From Perlabentimonas sp964490015 (GTDB lineage Bacteria > Bacteroidota > Bacteroidia > Bacteroidales > Tenuifilaceae): a DNA stretch of 64,000 bases. Both the position numbers and the translations under genes were made by a program. The notes beneath the pieces were generated by a model. The model saw only the letters and a list, made by a program, of their open reading frames with translations. It was not told where the DNA came from and did no database searches. Shown here piece after piece: positions 44,824-54,430 of the stretch. Where the stretch lies: assembly GCA_964490015.1 (NCBI GenBank), contig CAZBBA010000015.1, positions 1-64,000 of the forward strand. The letters are read 5' to 3'. Position 1 is the first letter of the stretch, and the number at the start of each line of letters is the position of its first letter.

Positions 44824-47634
44824 ATGAAAAAGTTTTTTACCCTCATAATTGCCTTAACCTATACCACAATCTCCTTTGGGCAAATTACAACCGCCCCTGC
44901 CTTACCCACGGCATCCGACGAGGTGGTGATTACCTTCAATGCTACAGTTTACAATCAGGGTGATCGCAACCTGGCCGGATACACAGGCGATGTATATGCA
45001 CACACAGGTGTTACCATTGAGGGAACGGGCCGGTGGCAAAGTGTTATCGGCTCGTGGGGTAACAATACAACCCAACCCAAGCTTATGCGGGTAGCGCCCG
45101 ATACATACACCCTTACACTTTCACCCTCAATAATGGGGTTTTACAGTGTTGCAACTTATAAAACAGTAACCGAACTTTGCTTTGTTTTCCGGGCAAGCGA
45201 TGGCAGTCGCCAAACCGAAGATATTTTTGTAACCGTGGTTAAAGAGGGGCTTACGGTTAAAATTAACTCTCCCGACAGGGACAAACCCTTTTACAGCTTT
45301 GCGACCAACCTTAATATCTCTGTACAAGCAAATAATTCAACTAGTTTATCACTTCTGGTTAATAATGCTGAGGTTTCAACATCTACTACAAATAGCATTT
45401 CTTACACATATCCAATCGACTCATACGGCCTGCAGTGGATTAAAGCAATTGCTTCCGATGGCACCAATGAAGTGAAGGATTCGGTTTACTTTTTTGTCCG
45501 CGGAAATACACCTGTTGCTGAACTTCCCGAGGGTTTAGTCCCTGGTGCTAACATTACTGGCGATAATTCTGTTACCCTTGTGCTTCACGATCCTGCAGCC
45601 AAAAAGGAGTTTGCTTTTGCCATCGGCGATTTTAGCAACTGGCAACTCGATGAGGAATTCTTTATGAACCGTACAACCGATGGTACTCACTATTGGATTA
45701 CAATTACAGACTTAGAACCCACCAAGGAGTACATCTACCAGTACTGGATTGATGGAACAGTGAAGATGGCCGATCCTTACACTCATAAAACTAGTGATCC
45801 GTGGAACGATAAGTGGATAAGTGAGTCTACTTACCCCAATCTTATCCCCTATCCCGACGGGAAAACCAAGGGAATTGCATCTGTATTCCAAATTGAACAG
45901 GAGGAGTACCAGTGGCAGACCGAAAATTTTGTTGCACCCCCCAAGGGTGAGCTTATTATTTACGAACTCCATATCCGCGATTTTGTTGACGACGACTACA
46001 TAATGTCGGTTCTCGAAAAGTTGGATTACCTCGAAACCCTTGGCGTAAACGCCATAGAGCTTATGCCCATTAACGAGTTTGAGGGGAACGACAGCTGGGG
46101 CTATAATCCTAGCTTCTACTTTGCCACCGATAAGGCCTACGGCACAAAGAACAACTACAAGAAATTTATCGACGAGTGCCATAAGCGTGGCATGGCCGTA
46201 ATTATAGATATGGTACAAAATCACTCCTACGGCCAATCGCCATTTGTACAAATGTACTTCGATGCCAGCGCTGGCGACTGGGGTCAACCCACCGCCGATA
46301 ACCCATGGTACAACCAAACTTGTCCCCACGAACCCTGGTGCTGGGGCTACGATTTCGATCATAAGAGTTCCTTCACAGTTGAGCTGATGAACAAGGTAAA
46401 CGAGTTCTGGCTTACCGAGTTTAGAGTCGATGGTTTTAGATTCGACTTTACAAAAGGGTTCACCAATGTGCAAACTGGTGGACAAGGATGGGACTACGAT
46501 GCTCAACGTATTGCAATCCTTAAAAACTACGCCGACCATATCTGGAGCGTAAACCCTAATGCCTACGTAATTCTAGAGCATTTCACCGCCAATCCCGAGG
46601 AAAAAGAGCTTGCTGAGTATCGCGCCAATGAGGGAATGGGAATGATGGTTTGGGGTAATATGACGGGCGCCTATGGCGACGCCAGCATGGGATGGATTCC
46701 AAACTCTAACTTTAGCCGCGTGTCGCATAAGCAAAGGGGTTGGACAGTTCCCCATTTAATTGGATACATGGAAAGCCATGACGAGGAGCGTATGATGTAC
46801 AAAAACCTCAATAATGGCAATAGTACAAATCCTGCATACAACGTTAAAAGTTTTGAGGTGGCCATTGAGCGTTTAAAGCTTGCCGGAACATTTTTCTTCA
46901 CCATTCCTGGCCCCAAGATGATTTGGCAGTTTGGCGAGCTGGCTTACGATTTCCCCATCAATTATAACGATCGCGTTGGTCGTAAACCTGTTCGTTGGGA
47001 TTATTACGACGATGCAAACAGACGAAGCCTTTACAATCATTGGGCAGAACTACTTGCGCTTCGAAAGGCATTCCCCGTATTCAACACCAACGATTTTACC
47101 CTTTCGGTGGCCGAAGCGGGCAAACGGATTACCCTTCGACACCCGGATATGAATGTGGTGATTGTTGGCAATTTCGATGTTACGCAAAAGGGATTAACGT
47201 TCACCTTCCCTAACACTGGGCAGTGGTTCGAGTATTACTCGCAAAGCGATATCAATATTCAATCTACCAGCCAAACCTTTACGCTACAACCCGGTGAGTT
47301 TAGAATCTACACCTCGATGTATATCGATAGAAAAGACTACGCAGTTAGCTCACCTGCCATGGAGATTGATCAAAACCCATTGAGGGTTGATATTTGGCCA
47401 AATCCAGCCGCAAGCAACCTGAATATTGCCATAAACAATAGCAATAGCGAAATGGTAGATATAAAAGTTTACGATATTAATGGGCGCTTTATCTCCACAA
47501 TCCATCAGGGAAAACTTATGCCCGGCGAGAACAGCATTAGCTGGGTAAAACCCAACGGCATTGGAAAGGGAGTGTACTTTGTGGTTATTCAAACCGACAG
47601 CACCCGAAAAACTCGAAGAATTATTCTCCAATAG
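44824..47634 (+). CDS. GH13 alpha-amylase with type 9 secretion sorting domain
   Basis: An exported enzyme of about 936 residues with a signal peptide ending ISFGQ. N-terminal beta domains (about 30-230) lead to a CBM48-like module (about 250-325, FAIGDFSNWQLDEEF) and a GH13 barrel. Catalytic residues are Asp541 (GFRFD), Glu585 (ILEHF) and Asp653 (SHDEER), in numbering from ATG 44824. The last 80 residues (IWPNPAASNLNIAI to KTRRIIL) are a type A T9SS C-terminal sorting domain, so the protein is probably secreted or surface-anchored through T9SS. I prefer ATG 44824 over 44782, because the latter overlaps the terminator hairpin and adds 14 residues before the signal peptide. Confidence 0.93.
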   Translation: MKKFFTLIIALTYTTISFGQITTAPALPTASDEVVITFNATVYNQGDRNLAGYTGDVYAHTGVTIEGTGRWQSVIGSWGNNTTQPKLMRVAPDTYTLTLSPSIMGFYSVATYKTVTELCFVFRASDGSRQTEDIFVTVVKEGLTVKINSPDRDKPFYSFATNLNISVQANNSTSLSLLVNNAEVSTSTTNSISYTYPIDSYGLQWIKAIASDGTNEVKDSVYFFVRGNTPVAELPEGLVPGANITGDNSVTLVLHDPAAKKEFAFAIGDFSNWQLDEEFFMNRTTDGTHYWITITDLEPTKEYIYQYWIDGTVKMADPYTHKTSDPWNDKWISESTYPNLIPYPDGKTKGIASVFQIEQEEYQWQTENFVAPPKGELIIYELHIRDFVDDDYIMSVLEKLDYLETLGVNAIELMPINEFEGNDSWGYNPSFYFATDKAYGTKNNYKKFIDECHKRGMAVIIDMVQNHSYGQSPFVQMYFDASAGDWGQPTADNPWYNQTCPHEPWCWGYDFDHKSSFTVELMNKVNEFWLTEFRVDGFRFDFTKGFTNVQTGGQGWDYDAQRIAILKNYADHIWSVNPNAYVILEHFTANPEEKELAEYRANEGMGMMVWGNMTGAYGDASMGWIPNSNFSRVSHKQRGWTVPHLIGYMESHDEERMMYKNLNNGNSTNPAYNVKSFEVAIERLKLAGTFFFTIPGPKMIWQFGELAYDFPINYNDRVGRKPVRWDYYDDANRRSLYNHWAELLALRKAFPVFNTNDFTLSVAEAGKRITLRHPDMNVVIVGNFDVTQKGLTFTFPNTGQWFEYYSQSDINIQSTSQTFTLQPGEFRIYTSMYIDRKDYAVSSPAMEIDQNPLRVDIWPNPAASNLNIAINNSNSEMVDIKVYDINGRFISTIHQGKLMPGENSISWVKPNGIGKGVYFVVIQTDSTRKTRRIILQ

Positions 47635-47658
47635 GTTCACAACCAATCAACAGAATTA

Positions 47659-47683
47659 AGCAGCCCCTGAGGCTGCTTTTTTT
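47659..47683 (+). terminator. Terminator after the T9SS amylase
   Basis: AGCAGCC (47659-47665), a 5-base loop, GGCTGCT (47671-47677) and a run of seven T residues, 25 bases after the stop. Confidence 0.9.
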
Positions 47684-47725
47684 ATCGCTAAAATGCTACC
47701 TTCGCATAACCTATTAGCATTACTA

Positions 47726-48850
47726 ATGTTCAGGATTCACTTATTGCTTATCCTTTTTTGGCTATCTGTTTACAACGCATTTTCGGAATCGCTCCCACCC
47801 GATTCGATTAAAAGGGATATTTCATTGGGAATAAACCTTTACTGGGGATATCTGCAGTACCACCATCAGGAGATGAAAATACTTCAAGAGAGTCCTGCCC
47901 AAGCGCTCGAATTCTCACTTTCAACCTGTGGTGATGGATCGAAATTATGGCACAGTTTTTACCGTAACCCTCAATACGGAATCTCCTACAAGTTAATGAA
48001 TCTGGGAAGCCAATCAATTCTGGGGTATGCGCATTGTATTTTCCCATTTATCGAGATCCCAATTACTAAGCAAAACAACACCTTCGCATTAGATTTTAGA
48101 ACTGCAGCTGGTATTGGGTACATGAGAAAAGTCTATAACCCGCAAACCAACAATCAGAATTCAGCCATATCGACCCACCTAAATGCCTACATCAATTTAG
48201 GGCTTAATACAAAATTTAGGGTAACAAATTACGCTTGGATTACCGGAGGTGTAAACCTGACCCATTTTTCCAATGGAAGCGTAAAAAAGCCCAATTATGG
48301 GCTTAACTACACTCTGGTTTCAATTGGGTTGTTGTATAAAGATTTGGAGCATATTCCGCCTAAAAATGGCCAATACGCCCACTCGTACGAAAAGGGTCGA
48401 CTGCTATTCACCGGAGCTACCTCGCGAAAAGAGGCTGTGGGTATTGGCGGAGCAAAATTCTGGGTTGCCTCCACGCAGCTAGAATACAGCATACCAGTAG
48501 CAACGCCACTTTTCCGAGCTGGAGTTTCCTTGGATTTTATGTACGACAAATCCAATTCACTTATCCTTGATAATAACAATATTTCATGGGAATCGAATTG
48601 GGATATTGCCAAGCTGGGAGCGGCTATTAGCACGGAGTTTATACTTGAGAAAACATCGCTTGTTCTCTACCTAGGAGGTTACTACCATAACCTAAGCCGA
48701 AATACCAGTAATCAGTGGATTTACCAGCGCATTGCGCTACGATATAGATTTACCGAAAGATTTTGGGGGCATATCGCCCTTAAAACCCATTGGAATATTG
48801 CCGATTACCTTGAGTTTGGAGTTGGCTACAAGGTGATTGGTTTAAACTAA
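47726..48850 (+). CDS. Acyloxyacyl hydrolase, PagL-like lipid A deacylase
   Basis: An outer-membrane barrel protein of about 374 residues (from ATG 47726) with a signal peptide ending YNAFS. The motif HFSNGS (His180, Ser182) matches the His/Ser pair of the lipid A 3-O-deacylase PagL, preceded by LDFRTAAGIGYM and THLNAYINLGL. It would remove acyl chains from lipid A and so modify the outer surface. The protein is about twice the length of classical PagL, as in other Bacteroidota acyloxyacyl hydrolases. The upstream ATG at 47693 is not preferred because the signal peptide begins at the second Met and a TACCTTCG promoter-like box overlaps the first. Confidence 0.85.
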   Translation: MFRIHLLLILFWLSVYNAFSESLPPDSIKRDISLGINLYWGYLQYHHQEMKILQESPAQALEFSLSTCGDGSKLWHSFYRNPQYGISYKLMNLGSQSILGYAHCIFPFIEIPITKQNNTFALDFRTAAGIGYMRKVYNPQTNNQNSAISTHLNAYINLGLNTKFRVTNYAWITGGVNLTHFSNGSVKKPNYGLNYTLVSIGLLYKDLEHIPPKNGQYAHSYEKGRLLFTGATSRKEAVGIGGAKFWVASTQLEYSIPVATPLFRAGVSLDFMYDKSNSLILDNNNISWESNWDIAKLGAAISTEFILEKTSLVLYLGGYYHNLSRNTSNQWIYQRIALRYRFTERFWGHIALKTHWNIADYLEFGVGYKVIGLN

Positions 48851-49425
48851 TATGAACTCGACCTTATCGATTAACACTGAGACACGACTTGCCCCGCCGA
48901 AGGCGGGGGAGACACTGGGATATGACTTTCCTCGCCAGATGCGCAGGAGAGACAGACCTGTCTTATCGGCAGGCAGGGACACAACTTACCCCGCCATAGA
49001 CGGTTAATAAACTGAGACTTAGCCTTTGGCCCTTGGCTTTTAGGATTTTGCTATTAACTTTTAACTTATGCCTTATGACTCTAAACTCTAGGCACTTTAT
49101 AAACTTTAAACTCTAAACTCTTTAAACTCTATGAACTTTATGAACTCTAGTTACTCGTCACTAAATAAAACACATAGAAACATAGGTAACTCATAGGTAG
49201 ATATAGATGTAGCGCCCTAGTTACTTCGACTGGCAAAGTAACAGTCTCAGCTCTATGCCCTTTGCTCTATGCACTATGCTTTTGACTTATGCCTTTTAAC
49301 TTATGCCTTATGACTTATGCCTTATGACTTATGCCTTATGACTTATGCCTTATGACTCTATACTCTAGGCACTTTATAAACTCGATGAACTTAATGACCT
49401 TTAGTCACTTGTCAGCAACCTTACC
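48851..49425. repeat. 575-base repeat tract between convergent genes
   Basis: No gene is supported. It contains the paired words CCCCGCCGAAGGCGGGG (48893-48909, a perfect hairpin) and CCTGTCTTATCGGCAGGCAGG, then a long low-complexity stretch of CTTTAAACTCTAAACTC-like words. A 41-base block at 49065-49105 recurs at 49342-49382 with one mismatch. A 14-base unit (TTATGCCTTATGAC) repeats about five times at 49284-49357. Confidence 0.75.
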
Positions 49426-50193
49426 CTACTGAATTCTCCTATCCAAAAACCCCTTTAGCTTGCGCGATAACGAATCGAGCATCAGTGCATTCTGTGGATT
49501 ATTGGGATCGTAAACAACCCGTTCCAGCTCATCGTCCTCGAGCCAGTAGGTTTTGTAGGTTTTGCATATTGTGGTATACTTCTGCTTATCGCTCGCGGTA
49601 AACTGGAAATGCATTTTATAAACTATCTGGTTGTTCACCATGGCCGATGTTTCCTCCTTCTTTACCAGTTTTGCCAGGGTTACCTCCCCAATTCTTAAAA
49701 GGTAGAAGGTTTTAAGCGATTTTCGAATTCCAATAGCCGCAATTATGGAACCCGCAATAACGAATGGTAAGAATATCAACGAAATCCAAATACCAATTTC
49801 ACCCGACCGCATTCCCCGAATGCGTGAAATGCTGGGATCGGAAATGGAGTACTGAACATCAACCGTATCACCGGGTTCAAAGTACACGGTTTCGCTATAC
49901 GACTTTGCGCTATACTTCTCACCCGAGGGCAAAGTATATGAAAAATCGAAGGCGTAAACCCGCAAATCGTTAACAGAACTCTTTGTGGCAATTACACTAT
50001 CCACAACACCAACAGTTATTGGCGAATCATCTGTTAACTTCTCTATACCAGTGACTGGGCTTAATAGGATGATAAACAACAACCCAAAACCCATAAATAT
50101 TAAACCGAAATTTGTGGCAAACTTGCCAAATATCAATAGAAAGTTAACCCAGAAGGGAATCTCTCGCTTATTATAGTTTCGATTGTAGGGCAT
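49426..50193 (-). CDS. DUF3592 family membrane protein
   Basis: A 255-residue protein with one membrane segment near the N terminus (about residues 25-50) and one at about 132-155. Between them is a beta domain of the DUF3592 type (VYAFDFSYTLPSGEKYSAKSYS, then FEPGDTVDVQYSISDPSISRI). After the second helix is another beta domain ending in VVYDPNNPQNALMLDSL. The function is unknown. It lies 12 bases downstream of a paralogue with the same layout, so they form an operon that probably arose by duplication. Confidence 0.82.
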   Translation of the reverse strand: MPYNRNYNKREIPFWVNFLLIFGKFATNFGLIFMGFGLLFIILLSPVTGIEKLTDDSPITVGVVDSVIATKSSVNDLRVYAFDFSYTLPSGEKYSAKSYSETVYFEPGDTVDVQYSISDPSISRIRGMRSGEIGIWISLIFLPFVIAGSIIAAIGIRKSLKTFYLLRIGEVTLAKLVKKEETSAMVNNQIVYKMHFQFTASDKQKYTTICKTYKTYWLEDDELERVVYDPNNPQNALMLDSLSRKLKGFLDRRIQ

Positions 50194-50205
50194 AGAGTCA
50201 AGTAA

Positions 50206-50970
50206 TTAACTAAATGATTTCAATGCATTAATAAATCTGGGTTGAAGCGAGTCTATTAGCATATTTCTGTTGGGATTTTTAGGATCGTACAGTAAGCCAC
50301 TGGTAGAATCAAAGTTAAAACGCTCAGGATTTCTGGTTTTGCAGTAAGACATGTACGATTTCCCATCGGATGCATTGAAACTAAAGGCCAATATGTACAC
50401 TTTTTTACCCAAAACCTCAGCTGCTGTAGCCTTATGGCTGGTTAGTGTGGCCTGAGCCATTACTCCAACCTCTAGCACTTTTAAATCGATAAATGAACGC
50501 CATACGCCAAATAAAAATAATCCAATACCTACAATTGCAACTGGCAAGAATGGGAGAATAGTCCAGGTGGGTATAAGTCCTGAGTCCATCCCATCGATAA
50601 TTGAGACATGTGGTCTCTTTTTGGAATGAATCACATTAACAGTATCGCCCACAGCAACACGACTTTTGCTTGAATATGATTTGCCCTCAAATTCATTTTG
50701 GTTAAGGGTAGTATACTTGTAGCTGAAGGCTAAAATGCCTCTTTTTTTATCCATGACTCTTGTAAACTCAACCTTAGTGACTATTCCATTCACATACTGC
50801 GGATTTGAGCCAATTCGCTGAGGGTTGGCACCGATGTACATAAAATAAAGAAGTGGGACTGATATCACCATCATCAAAAAGCCGAATAAGCTGGAAAAAC
50901 GTGTGAATATCAACTTCAGTTTAAAGCCAAGGGGAATATATCGTCTATTTAAATCCATATCGATTGCCAT
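50206..50970 (-). CDS. DUF3592 family membrane protein, paralogue
   Basis: A 254-residue protein parallel to its downstream neighbour: an N-terminal membrane segment, a DUF3592 beta domain (GILAFSYKYTTLNQNEFEGKSYSS, then VGDTVNVIHSKKRPHVSIIDGM), a second membrane segment (about residues 135-160) and a final domain ending LLYDPKNPNRNMLIDSLQ. The shared YDP(N/K)NP end motif supports common origin. A second Met five codons in (50958) could be the true start. Function unknown. Confidence 0.82.
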   Translation of the reverse strand: MAIDMDLNRRYIPLGFKLKLIFTRFSSLFGFLMMVISVPLLYFMYIGANPQRIGSNPQYVNGIVTKVEFTRVMDKKRGILAFSYKYTTLNQNEFEGKSYSSKSRVAVGDTVNVIHSKKRPHVSIIDGMDSGLIPTWTILPFLPVAIVGIGLFLFGVWRSFIDLKVLEVGVMAQATLTSHKATAAEVLGKKVYILAFSFNASDGKSYMSYCKTRNPERFNFDSTSGLLYDPKNPNRNMLIDSLQPRFINALKSFS

Positions 50971-51055
50971 TTACTATTTCAAACTAGTCACAAATTACAA
51001 AAAAATGGAGATCAGCATGCACTAAACTCCATTTTTCAGCGTAAACTGCAAAAAG

Positions 51056-51985
51056 CTACTTGATCTGCTTAACTACTGTTTTGGAGGTGATAACCATGGG
51101 TATATCGAGCTTTTGCCCCATCATATCACCAGCAATATTTCCATTTATATTCTGCTCCATATTAGACTCAGTTACCATACCCGTTTTGGGATTTACCGTA
51201 AGACTCCCCGAGGTTGTGCCAAACAGGTTATAGGTTACCTGCATGCCCATTAAATTGCTTGAGTTTCCGGGAATAGTGCTCATGGTAGCCGAAAGCGAAA
51301 GTTTCACCTCATTTGCATCCATCGAGAGTACAGAGTAGGTATTAATCATATTCAGCGTAAACTGATTATCGATGGTCTGGTTCTCTGTCCAAGTACTTTT
51401 TGCCTTAAGTCCCTTCTCGGGGTAGCTGATAAACGCTCCGCCAAACATCTGCTTAATGGCATCCTGACTAATGGCAGCGCCAATGGTTTGCTCAATTTGA
51501 GCCTGGCCAACGGTTTCGGCAAGCATTTGCTTACGCAGCTCCTCTATTCCACTAACCTCAGCAATATTTCCTAAAGGAGTTACTGTAGCGGTTACGCTTT
51601 TATTAATCATTGCACCAAAAACCAGAAATTGTGGATTGGCCACTGGCCCATCATCCTGCTTATCGGAGTCAAATTTCATGCTCATTCCCTGGGTCTCCAT
51701 GTCCACAGCAATACGGGTAAAAGTAATTTTTGCCTGTAAATTCCCATTGGGCAACTTACTGGTAACCGTAATTTTATATTCAAAAACCTGTTTCTGATTG
51801 ATTACCTGTTTCATGGCACCAACGGTTTGGGTTATCACCTGGTTGGTAGTAGACTGATACTTAACCTCAGCACCTTTATCGAGTTTTACTCGTAATGAGG
51901 CCTCGGAGGCGGCATTTGTGGTTACAGGTATGGCAACTGCTAGGAGGATTAATGCCACCAGTGCTTTTAACTTTGAAATTTTCAT
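51056..51985 (-). CDS. Putative periplasmic DUF6263-like protein
   Basis: A 309-residue protein with a signal peptide (ALVALILLAVAIPVTTNA). The mature part is mostly beta strand, with a KGAEVKYQSTTNQVITQTVGAMKQ beginning and an FGGAFISYPEKGLKAKSTWTENQ segment. This resembles the DUF6263 family of Bacteroidota, but I am not sure of the family. It is soluble and likely periplasmic. The neighbours are unrelated exported proteins on the same strand. Function unknown. Confidence 0.55.
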   Translation of the reverse strand: MKISKLKALVALILLAVAIPVTTNAASEASLRVKLDKGAEVKYQSTTNQVITQTVGAMKQVINQKQVFEYKITVTSKLPNGNLQAKITFTRIAVDMETQGMSMKFDSDKQDDGPVANPQFLVFGAMINKSVTATVTPLGNIAEVSGIEELRKQMLAETVGQAQIEQTIGAAISQDAIKQMFGGAFISYPEKGLKAKSTWTENQTIDNQFTLNMINTYSVLSMDANEVKLSLSATMSTIPGNSSNLMGMQVTYNLFGTTSGSLTVNPKTGMVTESNMEQNINGNIAGDMMGQKLDIPMVITSKTVVKQIK

Positions 51986-52061
51986 TTTTTGGGGGGGTGT
52001 TAGATATTATAAAAAATTTGGATACTAAATTGAAAAAATGGTTTAAGCGGCAATCGAAAAC

Positions 52062-52877
52062 CTATTTTACTTTAGCTTTTACGGGATATTTTAACCCTTC
52101 CATTCCCGTGATAACGGCTTTTACAGAACCAACCAAAATTTTGGCCTCCACCTGCACAGGTACCCGGTTTTGGTCGTCGGTAACCCAAACCTCGAGATCC
52201 TCACCGCCCTTAAAAATTGTACCCTCAACCAGCAGCGCCGAGAAACGGATAGTATTAAAAACCTCGCCGTCGCGAGTTTTAAGCTGTTCTTTCCCCTTGT
52301 ATCTCAGGAAGAGGTCGTAAACGCCATCGTCAACTGCCATGGTGATGGGGATTTTATCGCCTGGCTTATACTTATCAAAATCGAGCGTACGACAGTAGTA
52401 AATGGCGCTTAGCACATCAAACACACAATCCTTAAGGGGCAAAATATCGCGTTTAAAGGGTCTATTAGAGGTTTGGCTTATGATATCGAGCGTTTTCTCG
52501 GAGTGCTTAAAGATATAGCGGTTAAAAGCCGTGTAGCCTCCCTCATAGGTGTCGCGTTCAAACCAGTAGGGTTGAAGAGTAGTTGGGTGAACAATTGATT
52601 CGAACCTGTCGCGAACCTTAAAAATCCAGTCGTACTTTTTCAAACTCCAGCCTGTTGATTTGAGATGTAACGCGGATTTGCCCATGAATAGGGTATCGGA
52701 GACTCTAAAATCTACATCGCCAGCATTTACCCAAATAAAGCCCCAGTTGTACACTGCGCGGTAGGTAACCACCTCACCTGCCTTAAAATTAAGAGTTTTC
52801 ACATCACAGGCCTGAGCTCCTGCATATAACGAGCAGAGTATTGAAAACGAAACCGATAAAAGCCTATTTATCTGCAT
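52062..52877 (-). CDS. DUF3108 domain protein, exported
   Basis: An exported protein of about 271 residues with a signal peptide ending YAGAQA. The DUF3108 fold is suggested by LNFKAGEVVTYRAVYNWGFIWVNAGDVDF, the YDWIFKVRDRFESIV segment and the C-terminal VWVTDDQNRVPVQVEAKILVGSVKAVI. The function is unknown. I place the start at ATG 52877: the upstream ATG at 52901 overlaps a TATTTTTG -7 box (52899-52906), and the signal peptide begins at the second Met. Confidence 0.82.
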   Translation of the reverse strand: MQINRLLSVSFSILCSLYAGAQACDVKTLNFKAGEVVTYRAVYNWGFIWVNAGDVDFRVSDTLFMGKSALHLKSTGWSLKKYDWIFKVRDRFESIVHPTTLQPYWFERDTYEGGYTAFNRYIFKHSEKTLDIISQTSNRPFKRDILPLKDCVFDVLSAIYYCRTLDFDKYKPGDKIPITMAVDDGVYDLFLRYKGKEQLKTRDGEVFNTIRFSALLVEGTIFKGGEDLEVWVTDDQNRVPVQVEAKILVGSVKAVITGMEGLKYPVKAKVK

Positions 52878-52898
52878 TAGTACAAATTTACTGAGATG

Positions 52899-52906
52899 CA
52901 AAAATA
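52899..52906 (-). promoter_or_regulatory. Bacteroidota -7 element for the DUF3108 gene
   Basis: On the minus strand TATTTTTG matches TAnnTTTG and lies 21 bases before the ATG at 52877. A second near match (TAAATTTG) is at 52883-52890. Confidence 0.4.
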
Positions 52907-53395
52907 CTATTTTATTTTTGCCAATCGGGCGGTTACCTTAGCAGTACGCTTAGAGTAGAAGAAAGGAATAATATACTTTTTCACCTCATACTGAGGATAC
53001 ACAACTACATCGTAGCCGGGATTCTCCGCCATTAGGTTATGCAGAGCATACGAACGGACTCCGCCCTTTATCTGATCGCCAATTACAGGAATAACAGCGG
53101 ATATCACTCCCACAACGGGATCTACAGGTACAGTTGATCCAACTGAAACATTGAAGTTTTGTGGTGAATTTTCGGTTGAGTTTGAGATATTGGCCGAGTT
53201 CCAGCTGAATAGTCGGGACCAGTCAATCCCCAGAACTCTAACTACAGTTGCTTCGCCGGTAACCTGAGGTGAATACTCAAAATCGGCCTTGTAAAACTCG
53301 ATGTGGTAGTTGGGCGTTTGCATCGCCCTATTGGTTACCGAGCAGCTGCTAATTAAAAGAACAAATGGGGCGAGGAGTAGAAAAACCTTTTTCAT
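52907..53395 (-). CDS. Small putative lipoprotein of unknown function
   Basis: A 162-residue lipoprotein with lipobox LLISSC and Cys at residue 18. The mature start (SVTNRAMQTPN) lacks acidic residues, so a periplasmic location is likely. Central GVISAVIPVIGDQI is hydrophobic and could insert in a membrane or pack in a core. The C-terminal part has NPGYDVVVYPQYEVKKY. It resembles small Bacteroidota lipoproteins of the DUF6567 kind, but I cannot confirm the family. Confidence 0.6.
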   Translation of the reverse strand: MKKVFLLLAPFVLLISSCSVTNRAMQTPNYHIEFYKADFEYSPQVTGEATVVRVLGIDWSRLFSWNSANISNSTENSPQNFNVSVGSTVPVDPVVGVISAVIPVIGDQIKGGVRSYALHNLMAENPGYDVVVYPQYEVKKYIIPFFYSKRTAKVTARLAKIK

Positions 53396-53455
53396 GGAAT
53401 TGAATTTCTAGGGTGATTAAAGAGGTTTATATAACGACAAAGTGTTAAACAATAA

Positions 53456-54397
53456 TTATGCCTCTTTGTGGCCACTGGCGTACTTTTCCATAAGGGCAAT
53501 GGTAATATAACCGATGGCGGCAAGAGCAAGCGCAATAATAACCTCTAGATTCATACTTTCGGGAATAAAAAGATCGTAGCCCTGTACAATTTCTTTCCCA
53601 TCCTTTAGTAGAACATTCCCCAACCCATCCACACGGTAAACCTCATTTTTCCAGGGCCAAAGAATACTCAGCGACCCCAGAATAAAGCCTGTTAACAGGG
53701 CTATAGTTTGATCCTTAAACTTTTTGTAAACCCACGATAGTGCATGCGAAAGAGCAATAATACCGATAATTCCACCCAGAATAACGGGCGCTAATACCGA
53801 AATATTTCCCTGGCTCACCGCATCGATCATCACCAGCTCGTAGTTTCCCATCAGTATTAGCACAAAAGATCCTGATAGCCCAGGTAAAATCATACTACAA
53901 ACGGCTACAACACCACAAATAACTAGGTATCCAAAGGAATCGTTCTGCGTAGCAGGATTCATAAACGATATCCAAACGGCAATAGCTGCGCCAATGGCAA
54001 ATGTTATAAACACGCCAAGCCTCCACCTTTCAATGGTCTTCCCCACGTAGTAAACCGAGGCTAGGATTAGTCCAAAGAAAAAAGCCCAGATATAGATTGG
54101 ATAAGCCGCAAACAGGAATTTTAACACCTTTGCCAAGCTCACAATGCTAATCACCATTCCGCTGCCAAGTGCTAGCAGAAAGTAAAAATCGACGTATTCC
54201 AAAAGATCTCTGATTTTTCCCTTGAATAGCAATTGGATTGCCTTACCATCGAACGATTTGATGGCGTTGATTATTCGCTCAAACACACCTGTTATAAGCG
54301 CAACGGTTCCGCCCGAAACGCCGGGAATTACATTTGCTGCACCCATTCCCATGCCCTTTAGGGCATACTGAAGGTGCTGTAATAATGTTTGTCTCAT
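53456..54397 (-). CDS. DUF368 family transporter (PopT-type)
   Basis: A 313-residue membrane protein with about eight to ten helices. It carries GMGMGAANVIPGVSGGTVALITGVFE near the N terminus and the matching repeat MILPGLSGSFVLILMGNYE in the second half, the two signature loops of DUF368. Members of this family (PopT) recycle undecaprenyl phosphate across the cytoplasmic membrane for cell-wall synthesis. It lies 33 bases after the ComA-like gene and is probably co-transcribed with it and the TPR gene. Confidence 0.9.
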   Translation of the reverse strand: MRQTLLQHLQYALKGMGMGAANVIPGVSGGTVALITGVFERIINAIKSFDGKAIQLLFKGKIRDLLEYVDFYFLLALGSGMVISIVSLAKVLKFLFAAYPIYIWAFFFGLILASVYYVGKTIERWRLGVFITFAIGAAIAVWISFMNPATQNDSFGYLVICGVVAVCSMILPGLSGSFVLILMGNYELVMIDAVSQGNISVLAPVILGGIIGIIALSHALSWVYKKFKDQTIALLTGFILGSLSILWPWKNEVYRVDGLGNVLLKDGKEIVQGYDLFIPESMNLEVIIALALAAIGYITIALMEKYASGHKEA

Positions 54398-54430
54398 GAA
54401 TTAAGAAAATTGATCGCCTGTGAACTAAGA

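Noticed and set aside
45712..46539. 275-codon open frame on the minus strand
   Set aside because: It lies wholly inside the GH13 amylase gene, whose frame has full catalytic motifs; the antisense product has no recognisable motifs.
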